From: Pseudomonas rustica
GTDB taxonomy: Bacteria; Pseudomonadota; Gammaproteobacteria; Pseudomonadales; Pseudomonadaceae
Length of the DNA stretch: 64,000 nt
Assembly (NCBI RefSeq): GCF_018336155.1
Contig: NZ_JAGYHF010000001.1
Location: 124,001-188,000 of the forward strand
Reading direction: 5' to 3'
The notes below the pieces were generated by a model. It had not been told where the DNA came from. It was given only the letters and a program-made list of their open reading frames with translations, and did not search any database. Each line of letters starts with the position of its first letter. Positions within the stretch are counted from its first letter, which is position 1. Position numbers and translations under genes: made by a program. This document shows, piece after piece, positions 26,351 through 34,509 of this stretch.

Positions 26351-27701
26351 TACGTTTTTCAACTTGATCAATCATTTTCGCGCGAAATTCTTCACTTGTG
26401 GATTGGATGTATACAAGGTGCGAGTGAGGCGAACGATGACGCATCATTTTCTGGATATCAGCGCCATTGAAGCCGTGGTCAGCCAACCTGTAACCATACG
26501 CGTGACGATGGCCGTGTTCTGTGGTTCCCAGATACTTCCTATGATCCAAACCAATTCGGTTGACCGCAGCCTTATGAAGACGCTGGAAGTTCTTGATGGT
26601 CTCAGGCTGCCCCGTACTATTGGTAAAGGCATATGGGTGGTCATGGCTCTGGGGCTCCACACGCTGATACATCAGATAATGCTGATACGCATGCAAAAAC
26701 TCCGTCGCTTTATGCGGTGGAAAAAATTCGACTTTGAAGAACTTCTCCGTGGAGCTAAGTACGGGGGTTTTCCACCCGGCATGTAAGCGCTCGGTAAGCG
26801 GATACTGAGTACGCGGAGTCCGAAGGAAGCGCTGGGCGAGATATTCTTCGCGCGACCTATATGCTTTGTCAGGGGACGCGCCTTGGGAAGGGTGATAGAT
26901 TCGTACCACCGCTTCGTGTCGTTTCTTATCAATGTGAACGTCGGTTAGGTAAAGGTGAAAAGCCTCACTTTTACGGATACCACCGTAATGCATCAGCAGT
27001 GTCAGAGCTCGTCCCTTGTAATCAATTCGCATGTTGGGGTCGGGATGGTCTTTACGATCGGCACGGATGAAACCTTCATCGAGCAATAAGCTGATGCTGG
27101 CTTCAGGAAACTTCTTCACTTCCTCTAAAACAATTGGCTCACGCCCCCGCCTTCCAACCTCCCGAACGAAGCTATTACGCCTGATTGCATCTTCATCCTT
27201 CTGAAGATGATTTAGGAAAACGTTATCGTTTTTTTGGTAGTAAGCACACCAGTTCAAACGCTGCTCAGCGTTAGTGGCGCGTCGAAATGGATTCGCACGA
27301 CCGGTATCGTACTCCGGCTGCCGCGCAAGCCAGTCGGTGTAGTCCGTAATGAGATAAATAAGATAGTCCGCATCCTCCGCCCTTCGTGGTCGCCAAAAGA
27401 GGCCAGACGGGTCACTCAGGTCATTGGGGTTGATTGTCCCAGAACGCAATGCACCATCAAAACTTTCCAATAGCTCTGTCGCTTGGTCGAACAACCCTTC
27501 ATTCGCGTTGATGTAGTTGATCAAAATCATGATCGCGAATGTCGACCGCTCCCTCCACGACGCCCCATTACGAGTGTTCTTCGCAAGGTAGCGAAGATGG
27601 GAAAGCAGCAACCCCTTCTCAGTCAATAAGGCAGGAAGCAAGAGCACACGCCCAGTATTGTCGTGTCGATACCTCACCTTCACCTTGAGCGCGTAAGCCA
27701 T
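26340..27701 (-). CDS. gmtY: gamma-mobile-trio tyrosine recombinase GmtY
   Basis: A 453-residue site-specific recombinase starting at ATG 27701; an upstream in-frame extension has no homology. Catalytic residues of the tyrosine recombinase family are visible: arginine in HYGGIRKSEAFHL (near 240), the H-x-x-R in EHGHRHAYGYRLADHG (near 397), MMRHRSPHSHLVY with the second histidine, and the tyrosine nucleophile in LVYIQST (near 430). The N-terminal 200 residues are a helical core-binding region. It is first of three overlapping genes (gmtY-gmtZ-gmtX) and begins about 140 bases from the chromosomal junction in greB, as expected for an integrase that recombines the adjacent end of its element. Confidence 0.85.
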   Translation of the reverse strand: MAYALKVKVRYRHDNTGRVLLLPALLTEKGLLLSHLRYLAKNTRNGASWRERSTFAIMILINYINANEGLFDQATELLESFDGALRSGTINPNDLSDPSGLFWRPRRAEDADYLIYLITDYTDWLARQPEYDTGRANPFRRATNAEQRLNWCAYYQKNDNVFLNHLQKDEDAIRRNSFVREVGRRGREPIVLEEVKKFPEASISLLLDEGFIRADRKDHPDPNMRIDYKGRALTLLMHYGGIRKSEAFHLYLTDVHIDKKRHEAVVRIYHPSQGASPDKAYRSREEYLAQRFLRTPRTQYPLTERLHAGWKTPVLSSTEKFFKVEFFPPHKATEFLHAYQHYLMYQRVEPQSHDHPYAFTNSTGQPETIKNFQRLHKAAVNRIGLDHRKYLGTTEHGHRHAYGYRLADHGFNGADIQKMMRHRSPHSHLVYIQSTSEEFRAKMIDQVEKRNGV

Positions 27702-27838
27702 TTTCTCTGTACTATCTAGTATTAAGTATGGGGTACTATGGCATAATCCTCTGATACGACAAAGATTTTTTGAGGCCACTGGATGAGAAAATCAGACAGA
27801 ACACGTACTGAATAGTATGTTTTATGATGGGGTTATAA
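27702..27838. promoter_or_regulatory. island end: gmtY promoter region and probable recombinase-binding sequences
   Basis: The last 137 bases of the island are AT-rich and carry near-repeats, ATGGGGTAC (27728 area) and ATGGGGTTA (27826 area), as well as imperfect palindromes around GTACTATCTAGTAT (27707-27720). On the minus strand a TTGTCG box followed 17 bases later by ATAGTA is a candidate gmtY promoter. This stretch must hold the right-end core-type recognition site of the element. Confidence 0.45.
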
Positions 27839-28168
27839 TACACCTACGGCAAGAAGATGCTGCGCGAGATCGACAGCCGCGTGCGCTTTCTGACCAAACG
27901 TCTGGAAGCACTCAAGGTGGTCAGCGAAAAACCCAGCGACCCGAACAAGGTTTACTTCGGTGCGTGGGTCACGATCGAGGACGAAGACGGCAAGCAATCG
28001 CGTTACCGCATCGTCGGCCCCGATGAACTGGATCTGAAACTCGGTTTGATCAGCATCGATTCGCCACTGGCCCGCGCCTTGATCGGCAAGGCGCTGGACG
28101 CAGAGGTGCGCGTGCAAACGCCGACCGGAGAACAGTTCGTCTACATCGTGGCGATCGAATATCTCTGA
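27839..28168 (+). pseudogene. greB: greB, 3' two-thirds, interrupted by the island
   Basis: The frame resumes with YTYGKKMLREIDSRVRFL and continues to the GreB C-terminal FKBP-like domain (YRIVGPDELDLKLG, SPLARALIGKALDAEV, VQTPTGEQFVYIV). GreB rescues backtracked RNA polymerase by stimulating transcript cleavage. In intact Pseudomonas GreB (about 160 residues) this point is preceded by RSENAE. Here the preceding codon is TAA, contributed by the island end, and roughly the first 53 residues (most of the N-terminal coiled coil) are absent. A start at ATG 27857 could give a 103-residue C-terminal fragment without the acidic cleavage-stimulating tip, so function is very probably lost unless another Gre factor compensates. 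Confidence 0.9.
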
Positions 28169-28172
28169 AAAA

Positions 28173-28481
28173 TCAGCGGCGGGTGATCAGGCCTTGCCGC
28201 GCAACGCGGGTCAGTTGCTTGATCATTTCCGGCGCGTCTTCCGCGCTTGGCGCCTGAATCACTGCCAGATCAAAACTGTCACTGGCAAACCGCGCCAGCG
28301 ACTCGCCGTCTTCGACAAACTGGATCAGGAATGCGGCAGGGCCGCCGCTGCGGCGTGGCCAACCATCGAGATAACGCAACAGCGTCGGCTGATGTTTGCC
28401 GCCAAGCAGGATTTTCGGGTTGCGTTGAGTGATATGCGCGGTGATCGGCGCGGGACGTGCAGGAGGGCGTAGTGCATTCAT
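28173..28481 (-). CDS. conserved Pseudomonas hypothetical protein (102 aa)
   Basis: A 102-residue soluble protein. ATG 28481 was chosen because the conserved part MNALRPPARPAPITAH starts there. The sequence contains PKILLGGKHQPTLLRYLDGW, a strand AAFLIQFVEDGESLARF, FDLAVIQAPSAEDAPEM and a basic end. I recognise it as a typical small core gene of pseudomonads without an assigned function. It converges on greB with only four bases between the stops, so the normal chromosomal neighbourhood is preserved on this side of the insertion. Confidence 0.7.
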   Translation of the reverse strand: MNALRPPARPAPITAHITQRNPKILLGGKHQPTLLRYLDGWPRRSGGPAAFLIQFVEDGESLARFASDSFDLAVIQAPSAEDAPEMIKQLTRVARQGLITRR

Positions 28482-28690
28482 TGGTCGTGTCTCTGCCTCA
28501 AAAGTCTGCATGGCAGGTGAGAGGCAACACCGAACCAGCGCTTTAGCGGTATTTCGAAGCCCTGTTCCGGCTTCTGACGGCAACTGTTGAAGTCACCTGG
28601 CGCCCCGCAAGTAGCTGTTTAAATCGGCGCATAAACACATGCTAGATAACGTGACCGTACAGTGTCAAGAATCAGCAGCTATAAGCGACA

Positions 28691-29581
28691 TCACCACTGC
28701 AAGGTGATGCGGCTTTCGAATTCGCGCTCCTCGCCAGTGACCGGGTCGATGAAGCGCAGGCCCTGCGCCAACAGTTTCAGCGGATTGGCGTAGTCATCTT
28801 CAACGTCTTTCAACACATCCGGGTAAAACGGATCGTTGCAGATGCTCGCGCCCAATGCGCTCATGTGCACACGCAGTTGATGTTTTTTGCCGGTGACCGG
28901 GTACAGGCCATAGCGCCACAGATCGCCGTTCTTCTCGCGAACTTCGACCGCCGTTTCCGTGTTGCTGACGCCCGGCCCTTCCTGCATGCGGAAAAACGGC
29001 TCGCCATCGACCAGACGACTTTTGTGCACCAACGGGAAATTCAGCTCAGGCAGCGCTGGCGCGATGGCTTCGTAGCGCTTGTCGATCTGCCGGGTCGGGA
29101 ACAGTGACTGATACGCCGAGCGCGTTTGCGGATTAGCCGAGAAGATCACCAGCCCGGCGGTGTGCCGGTCGATGCGGTGCAGCGGCACCAGATGAGGATT
29201 GTCCAGACGCCGAATCAAGCGCCGCAGCAGCGTCTGTTCGACGTACTCGCCAGCCGGGGTCACTGGCAGGAAATGCGGTTTGTCCGCCACCACCAAGTGT
29301 TCGTCGGCGTAAAGAATCGACTCGACCACCGGGATCGGTTTCTCGTCCGGCACTTCACGGAAGTAGTGAATGCGCAGACCTTCCTTGTACGGCAGATCCA
29401 CCGAGATCGGTTGACCATTACCGTCCAGCACTCGGCCACGGGCGATACGATCCAGCCACTGCTCACGGCCGATGGCCCGAAAGTGCTCGCACAAACAATC
29501 AAGCACCGTCGACCAGGAACCCGGTGGCAGATACAGGGTGCTGGCCTGATTGTGTGCAGCGGAAAATGGAGATGTGGACAT
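28691..29581 (-). CDS. RluA-family pseudouridine synthase
   Basis: A 296-residue cytoplasmic enzyme that isomerises uridine to pseudouridine in RNA. The N-terminal part (LPPGSWSTVLDCLCEHF ... RVLDGNGQPIS) resembles an S4-like start. The catalytic core has LYADEHLVVADKPHFLPV and the signature PLHRIDRHTAGLVIFS, where the aspartate in H-R-I-D is the nucleophile. KRYEAIAP and GKKHQLRVHMSALG are the remaining family motifs. The exact RNA target (rRNA or tRNA position) cannot be assigned. The gene is in single-gene spacing, 72 bases from the small SOS gene upstream. Confidence 0.85.
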   Translation of the reverse strand: MSTSPFSAAHNQASTLYLPPGSWSTVLDCLCEHFRAIGREQWLDRIARGRVLDGNGQPISVDLPYKEGLRIHYFREVPDEKPIPVVESILYADEHLVVADKPHFLPVTPAGEYVEQTLLRRLIRRLDNPHLVPLHRIDRHTAGLVIFSANPQTRSAYQSLFPTRQIDKRYEAIAPALPELNFPLVHKSRLVDGEPFFRMQEGPGVSNTETAVEVREKNGDLWRYGLYPVTGKKHQLRVHMSALGASICNDPFYPDVLKDVEDDYANPLKLLAQGLRFIDPVTGEEREFESRITLQW

Positions 29582-29652
29582 ACGAAAATTCTACCCCTCA
29601 GTGCAGGCCGGCATTATCCAACACTGAGGGAAACGAACCTAGCGCAGAATCC

Positions 29653-29970
29653 TCACGCCGGAATCGACTTGAGCGCCGCCGCCTCAGTGAACTCCTTGAG
29701 CCAGCGCAACACCTCGACCGCCTCCCAGCGACCCGGGTCATACAAGGCGTAGAGCAAGCCCTGATAACCGACAACGTCGAGCTGCTTGTGATAACCGGCA
29801 CGCTGAAACAGCGCCTCGATCTCGGCAAAGCACGTATTGAAATGGACTTTATTGAAGGGCGTCTTGCCTTCCGTGACCAAGCCGTCGAGGCGCAATTCGG
29901 CGACGGCCTCGCGCACCACGTCAACCGACATCCGGTTCACGCTGTTCTTCAACTGTTCGACATTGACCAC
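29653..29970 (-). CDS. small SOS-regulated hypothetical protein (105 aa)
   Basis: A 105-residue soluble protein. The GTG start at 29970 was chosen because GAGGG lies 8 bases upstream and the conserved sequence VNVEQLKNSVNRMSVDVVRE begins there. It has LRLDGLVTEGKTPFNKVHF, IEALFQRAGYHKQLDVVGYQ and a helical end. No enzymatic motif is visible. A perfect LexA-type box (30047-30062) stands about 80 bases upstream in the promoter region, so expression should rise after DNA damage. Related small LexA-controlled genes occur in P. aeruginosa; I cannot assign an exact orthologue. Confidence 0.7.
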   Translation of the reverse strand: MVNVEQLKNSVNRMSVDVVREAVAELRLDGLVTEGKTPFNKVHFNTCFAEIEALFQRAGYHKQLDVVGYQGLLYALYDPGRWEAVEVLRWLKEFTEAAALKSIPA

Positions 29971-30046
29971 GGTGCATCCCTCTGACGTCCGGCTCACCTG
30001 CTCACACCCTGCAAAAGACACAGAATGCAGCAGGCCAACCCAATTA

Positions 30047-30062
30047 CTGTATGAACATACAG
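30047..30062 (-). promoter_or_regulatory. LexA (SOS) box
   Basis: CTGTATGAACATACAG fits the LexA consensus CTGT-N8-ACAG with the usual TATNNNNATA core. On the minus strand CAGTAAT following it can serve as a -10 region, so LexA would cover the promoter of the gene starting at 29970. Confidence 0.8.
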
Positions 30063-30135
30063 TAACCGAATATTTGGCAAACTGCCAAGGAATGGATGCG
30101 CGGTCGCGACCGGCGGGGAGGATGCAGAAAACCGA

Positions 30136-30387
30136 CTATTGGAGGAACGCCACAACCTGATCAGCGTTGAACGGCCAGCCCAATTCCGCGCCGGTGTCGA
30201 CGCGGCGCAGCACTGGAATGCGCAGGCTGTAAGCCTCGAACCACGACTCGTCGTCAGCAATGTCCACCAGTTCAACCAGCAAACCGTGCTCGACAAAAGG
30301 CATCAGCTCGGCTTCGGCCAATTCGCACAAATGGCATCCAAGGGTGCCGAACAGCTGACATTCAGGAGGCATGATGGGCTCGACCAC
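30136..30387 (-). CDS. glutaredoxin-like (DUF836) small redox protein
   Basis: An 83-residue thioredoxin-fold protein. The active-site-like motif GCHLCELAEAEL gives C-x2-C at the start of helix 1, then LLVELVDIADDESW and the cis-proline strand YSLRIPVLRRV, followed by the short C-terminal helix NADQVVAFLQ. This is the glutaredoxin-like DUF836 family, with a probable role in thiol redox or iron-sulfur handling. The start is either the GTG at 30387 or the ATG at 30372; both have weak ribosome sites. It diverges from the Kef-type antiporter gene. Confidence 0.8.
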   Translation of the reverse strand: MVEPIMPPECQLFGTLGCHLCELAEAELMPFVEHGLLVELVDIADDESWFEAYSLRIPVLRRVDTGAELGWPFNADQVVAFLQ

Positions 30388-30581
30388 AAAAAGAGTGCGC
30401 CTATTCTAGGCCGCAGCGCAAAACCCGTCGACCCACCGCCGCCCAAAGGCTTGAGCCTTTCCGACAGCGCTTGCGCGCAAAACCCTGATGCAAATCAGTC
30501 CGCAGAAATCGCAATTACGTGATCCTCCCGCTCTTTTTGCCTCTACGCTTGAACAGCCAGAGCCTGACATCGGAGTGTCTA

Positions 30582-32294
30582 GTGTTTGCCAACCTGTTGA
30601 TCATCCTCGCCTCGTCCCTCGTGGTGATTGCCCTGTTCCGCCGTCTGCGATTGCCACCGGTGCTGGGTTACCTATTCGTGGGCTTGCTGGTCGGGCCAAG
30701 TGCGTTCGACTGGGTCAACGAGAGTGAGCATCTGCCGGACGTGGCTGAATTGGGCGTGGTGTTCCTGCTGTTTTCGCTCGGGCTGGAATTTTCTCTGTCG
30801 AAGATGATTGCGTTGCGCCAAGTGGTATTCCGGCTGGGCAGTCAGCAGGTGCTGATCAGCACAGCGCTTCTGGGGCTGATCCTGATTTTGCTGGGCATGC
30901 CGGTGACGCCCGCTTTGTTGCTCGGCGCCGGGCTGTCGTTGTCGTCCACGGCGATTGTCACCAAGGAACTCGGCAGTCTCGGCGAAGTGTTCAGCAGCCA
31001 CGGCCAGAACGCGATCGGCGTTTTGCTGTTTCAGGACGTGGTGGCGGTTTTGCTGCTGACGCTGGTGCCGGTGTTCGCCGGCAGCAGCGCACAGGCCTGG
31101 TACTGGGCCCTGCCGCTGACGCTGGCGAAAACCGTGGTGCTGTTTGTCGGTCTGCTGCTCGCCAGTCGCTGGTTGCTGCCAAGGCTGTTTCATGAGGTGG
31201 CGGCTTCGCGCTCCGCGGAATTGTTCGTGCTGTTGGCGCTGGTGATCGTGCTGCTGACGGCGTGGCTGACGCACTTGCTCGGCTTGTCCCCTGCCCTCGG
31301 CGCGTTTCTCGCCGGCATGTTGCTCGGCGAGAGTCATTACCGGCATCAGATCGAAGCCGATATCCGGCCATTCCGCGACATCTTGCTCGGGGTGTTTTTC
31401 GTCAGCATCGGCATGCTGATCGACCTGCAACTGTTTGTCAGCGATGGCTTGCTGATTCTCGGGCTCACGGTCGGTTTGATGGTGATCAAGGGGATCGTCG
31501 TCGCGCTGCTGGTGAAGTGGCGCGGTAGCGATAGCGAAACCGCGTGGCGCAGCGGTCTCGCCTTGGCGCAGGGTGGCGAGTTCTGCTTCGCGCTGATGGC
31601 GCAGATGCAGCAAAGCAGTCTGCTGCCGGAAAGGCTCGGCGCCTTGCTGCTGGCGGCGACGTTCTGCTCGATGGTGCTGACGCCGCTGCTGTTACGCGCC
31701 GCACCACGCATCGCCGCCGCCCTGCACCGCAAACCGAATCAGGAAGCGCAGATCGAAGAAATCAGCGCGCTCAACGCTGACCTCGACAAGCACGTGGTGA
31801 TCTGTGGCTACGGTCGTGTCGGCCAATCCATCGGCCGCTTCATGCGCAACGCCGGACAACCGTTCATTGCTTTGGACAATGACCCGGTGCGTGTTCAGGA
31901 AGCGGCCTCTGGCGAGAGCGATGTGCATTATGGCGATTCCGCGCGCGGTGATCTGCTCACCGCTGTCGGCCTGTTGCGCGCCCGCTTATTGGTGATCGCC
32001 GTCGATCAAAGCGATGTCGCCCTGGGCATTCTTAAAGAAGCGCGCCGACTAAACATGCACATACCGATTCTGGTGCGCACCCGCGACGACAGCCAATGGA
32101 GCGAACTGAAAGCCGCCGGCGCCACCGAGGTGGTGCCGGAGCTGTTGGAGTCGAGCCTGATGCTTGCCTCACACGCGTTGATCATGCTCGGTCTGCCCGC
32201 ACACCAGGTGCAGGAACAAGTCGATCAAGTGCGCATCGACCGCTATCGCCTGTTGCACGGTTTCTATCCCGGTGCCGACGATGAAGAAGCCTAG
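30582..32294 (+). CDS. Kef-type CPA2 monovalent cation/proton antiporter with TrkA-N domain
   Basis: A 570-residue inner-membrane protein. GTG 30582 was chosen because GGAG lies 7 bases upstream and the first membrane segment (FANLLIILASSLVVIALF) follows at once. About 12 membrane segments make a Na+/H+-exchanger fold (LPPVLGYLFVGLLVGP, GAGLSLSSTAIVTKELG, LGAFLAGMLLGESHYRHQIE). A cytosolic TrkA-N Rossmann domain follows, with VICGYGRVGQSIGRFM and the acidic end of strand 2 (ALDNDP), which binds NAD(H). It resembles KefB/KefC potassium efflux systems, but no KefF/KefG ancillary protein is adjacent. Its stop codon overlaps that of amt on the opposite strand. Confidence 0.85.
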   Translation: MFANLLIILASSLVVIALFRRLRLPPVLGYLFVGLLVGPSAFDWVNESEHLPDVAELGVVFLLFSLGLEFSLSKMIALRQVVFRLGSQQVLISTALLGLILILLGMPVTPALLLGAGLSLSSTAIVTKELGSLGEVFSSHGQNAIGVLLFQDVVAVLLLTLVPVFAGSSAQAWYWALPLTLAKTVVLFVGLLLASRWLLPRLFHEVAASRSAELFVLLALVIVLLTAWLTHLLGLSPALGAFLAGMLLGESHYRHQIEADIRPFRDILLGVFFVSIGMLIDLQLFVSDGLLILGLTVGLMVIKGIVVALLVKWRGSDSETAWRSGLALAQGGEFCFALMAQMQQSSLLPERLGALLLAATFCSMVLTPLLLRAAPRIAAALHRKPNQEAQIEEISALNADLDKHVVICGYGRVGQSIGRFMRNAGQPFIALDNDPVRVQEAASGESDVHYGDSARGDLLTAVGLLRARLLVIAVDQSDVALGILKEARRLNMHIPILVRTRDDSQWSELKAAGATEVVPELLESSLMLASHALIMLGLPAHQVQEQVDQVRIDRYRLLHGFYPGADDEEA

Positions 32295-33499
32295 TCCTGA
32301 CTCACCGCGCCAATCTTGTGCAGCGACAGATCGGCGCCGTAATACTCTTGTTCCTGACTCAGGCGCAGCCCATGCAAGGCCTTGATCGCGCCGTACACGA
32401 CAAAGCCACCGATCAGCGCCACCGCAACGCCGAGCGCGCTGCCGAGCAACTGGCTGATCAGGCTGACACCGCCGAGTCCACCGAGTGCGGTCTGGCCGAA
32501 GATGCCACAGGCAATCCCGCCCCATACGCCACACAAACCATGCAACGGCCACACACCCAACACGTCGTCGATACGCCATTTCACCTGCGCAGCGGTAAAG
32601 CACCAGACAAACAGCGCACCGGCAATCGCGCCGGTGACCAATGCGCCCACCGGGTGCATCAAGTCGGAACCGGCGCAGATCGCCACCAAACCGGCCAAGG
32701 GGCCGTTGTGCAGGAAGCCCGGGTCATTGCGCCCGACGATCAACGCCGCCATGGTGCCGCCGACCATCGCCATCAACGAGTTGACTGCCACCAGCCCACT
32801 GACGCCTTGCAGCGTCTGCGCGCTCATCACGTTGAAGCCGAACCAGCCGACAATCAGAATCCACGAGCCCAGCGCGAGAAACGGAATGCTCGACGGTGCA
32901 AACGCCACCAAGCGTCCATCGCGATAACGTCCATTGCGCGGGCCGAGCAACAACACCGCCGCCAGCGCCAGCCAGCCGCCCATCGCATGCACCACCACGG
33001 AACCGGCGAAGTCATGGAACGGCGCGCCGAACTGCGCCGTCAGCCACGCTTGCAGGCCATAGTTACCGTTCCAGATCATCCCTTCGAAAAACGGATAGAT
33101 GAACGCCACGATCAGTGCCGTCGCGCACAACTGCGGAACGAAGCGCGCGCGCTCGGCAATGCCACCGGAAATGATCGCCGGGATCGCCGCCGCGAAGGTC
33201 AGCAGGAAGAAAAACTTCACCAAGCCATAACCGTGATCAGCGTTGAGTACCGCCGCCGGTTGCATGAAGGTCACGCCGTAAGAGAGCCAATAGCCTATAA
33301 AGAAATAGGCCAGGGTCGAGACGGCGAAATCGCTGAGGATTTTCGCCAAGGCGTTGACCTGGTTTTTCTGGCGAACCGTACCGACTTCCAGAAAGGCGAA
33401 ACCGGCGTGCATCGCCAGCACCATCACTGCACCGATCAGAATGAACAAGGTGTTGGAGCTGTGCACCAGGGTGTCCACAGCGCTTTGCAGATTTTCCAT
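32291..33499 (-). CDS. amt: ammonium transporter (Amt family)
   Basis: A 402-residue inner-membrane channel for ammonium/ammonia with 11 predicted membrane segments. Key features are the N-terminal MHAGFAFLEVGTVRQKN helix, the HDFAGSVVVHAMGGW segment with the conserved aspartate and first pore histidine, and DDVLGVWPLHGLCGVWGG with the twin-histidine partner. Pseudomonads usually have glnK-amtB; here no glnK is adjacent, so this is a second, stand-alone Amt whose GlnK partner would be encoded elsewhere. ATG 33499 is well placed for the first membrane helix. It is convergent with the antiporter gene, sharing bases in the stop codons. Confidence 0.9.
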   Translation of the reverse strand: MENLQSAVDTLVHSSNTLFILIGAVMVLAMHAGFAFLEVGTVRQKNQVNALAKILSDFAVSTLAYFFIGYWLSYGVTFMQPAAVLNADHGYGLVKFFFLLTFAAAIPAIISGGIAERARFVPQLCATALIVAFIYPFFEGMIWNGNYGLQAWLTAQFGAPFHDFAGSVVVHAMGGWLALAAVLLLGPRNGRYRDGRLVAFAPSSIPFLALGSWILIVGWFGFNVMSAQTLQGVSGLVAVNSLMAMVGGTMAALIVGRNDPGFLHNGPLAGLVAICAGSDLMHPVGALVTGAIAGALFVWCFTAAQVKWRIDDVLGVWPLHGLCGVWGGIACGIFGQTALGGLGGVSLISQLLGSALGVAVALIGGFVVYGAIKALHGLRLSQEQEYYGADLSLHKIGAVSQD

Positions 33500-33805
33500 A
33501 AGCAGGCAGACCTAAAGGCGAAAAAGGCACCAAAGCGGTTCATGCGGGCATTTCATGCACCAAGTTGCGACCACACAGTCACTGAAGGGAATGTCCAGTG
33601 AACTGCTTTGGCGCACGCGGTCGATGTCCTGACACGTACCGGGATTATTTGAGTTAAGGTTTTCCAGCGCACACGCCCGGCAACAGCGCACAGCGACCGG
33701 GCCACGCACCACGAGATAGCAAAAGTTGTACCAGTCATTTGTACTGAACCTTCGCGCAAGGCTCATACTCGAACGCATCAGAAAGCCAACTACGGAGATC
33801 CACCC
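33500..33805. other. divergent intergenic region amt / YqjD-like operon
   Basis: About 306 bases that must hold the promoters of both divergent units. A cysteine-containing frame on the minus strand (33512-33778) lacks a ribosome site and any recognised family. No operator was identified. Confidence 0.35.
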
Positions 33806-34120
33806 ATGGCCAGCATCAAGGCAAAGACTGCTCAAGAAATCCTGATGAACGACTTCCAGACACTGGTCGCCGACACCGAACGGTTGCTCGAGCACACCGC
33901 CACCCTGGCCGGCGATCAGGCAGATGAACTGCGTGAGCAGATCCACGACAGCCTGTTGCGAGCCCGCGAGACCCTGAAGCTGACCGAAGACACCCTGCGC
34001 GAACGCGGTCAGGCTGCGGTTTCCGCTACCGAAGACTACGTGTCGGCCAACCCTTGGCAATCGGTGGGGATCGCCGCTGGCGTCGGCTTCCTCATTGGCC
34101 TGCTGGCCACTCGGCGCTGA
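33806..34120 (+). CDS. DUF883 (ElaB/YqjD-like) membrane-anchored ribosome-associated protein
   Basis: A 104-residue protein with a long amphipathic helical region (LVADTERLLEHTATLAGDQADELREQI, as a region) and one C-terminal membrane segment with the family end NPWQSVGIAAGVGFLIGLLATRR. The E. coli relatives YqjD and ElaB bind ribosomes at the inner membrane in stationary phase. The start ATG 33806 is preceded by CGGAGA. It is first of a three-gene unit with a YqjE-like and a YqjK-like gene, the same order as E. coli yqjD-yqjE-yqjK, so a joint role at the envelope in slow growth is likely. Confidence 0.9.
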   Translation: MASIKAKTAQEILMNDFQTLVADTERLLEHTATLAGDQADELREQIHDSLLRARETLKLTEDTLRERGQAAVSATEDYVSANPWQSVGIAAGVGFLIGLLATRR

Positions 34121-34122
34121 TC

Positions 34123-34509
34123 ATGTCGATCGGTGAATCCGGCCCGACAGCGGGCACCGCCTCCTCCACGCGGCGTCTGGGCGCCGCCGTTCTCGGTCTG
34201 CTGCACAGCCATGTCGAATTGTTCGGCATCGAATTGCAGGAGCAGAAATCACGTACCGTCAGCCTGTTGCTGTTCGCAGGCCTGGCGCTGGTCTTTGCCC
34301 TGTTGTTGCTGGTGGGTTTATCGACGCTGGTGATGATCATCTTCTGGGACACCTATCGTCTCGCCGCGATCATTGGCCTGTGCGTCTTTTACACCCTGGC
34401 CTCGATCTTCTGCGGGCTACGCCTGAAAGCCGCGATCTTCGATGAGTCCTCACCCTTCCACGGCACGCTCGAAGAGCTGGCCAACGACCGGGAGCGCCTG
34501 CTGCCATGA
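34123..34509 (+). CDS. YqjE-like phage-holin-superfamily membrane protein
   Basis: A 128-residue inner-membrane protein starting 3 bases after the DUF883 stop. Two membrane segments (VSLLLFAGLALVFALLLLVGL and AAIIGLCVFYTLASIFCGL regions) are preceded by an amphipathic helix LGLLHSHVELFGIELQEQKS, typical of the Phage_holin_3_6/YqjE family. Despite the family name it is a housekeeping envelope protein and not a lysis holin. Its stop overlaps the next start (ATGA), so it is translationally coupled to the YqjK-like gene. Confidence 0.85.
   Translation: MSIGESGPTAGTASSTRRLGAAVLGLLHSHVELFGIELQEQKSRTVSLLLFAGLALVFALLLLVGLSTLVMIIFWDTYRLAAIIGLCVFYTLASIFCGLRLKAAIFDESSPFHGTLEELANDRERLLP

Noticed and set aside
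32318..33601. 427-codon plus-strand frame over amt
   Set aside because: Antisense to the ammonium transporter; its translation is Gln/Arg/His-rich and has no recognisable fold.
33512..33778. cysteine-containing minus-strand frame between amt and the YqjD-like operon
   Set aside because: No ribosome site or family; it lies in the divergent promoter region where a gene is unlikely.
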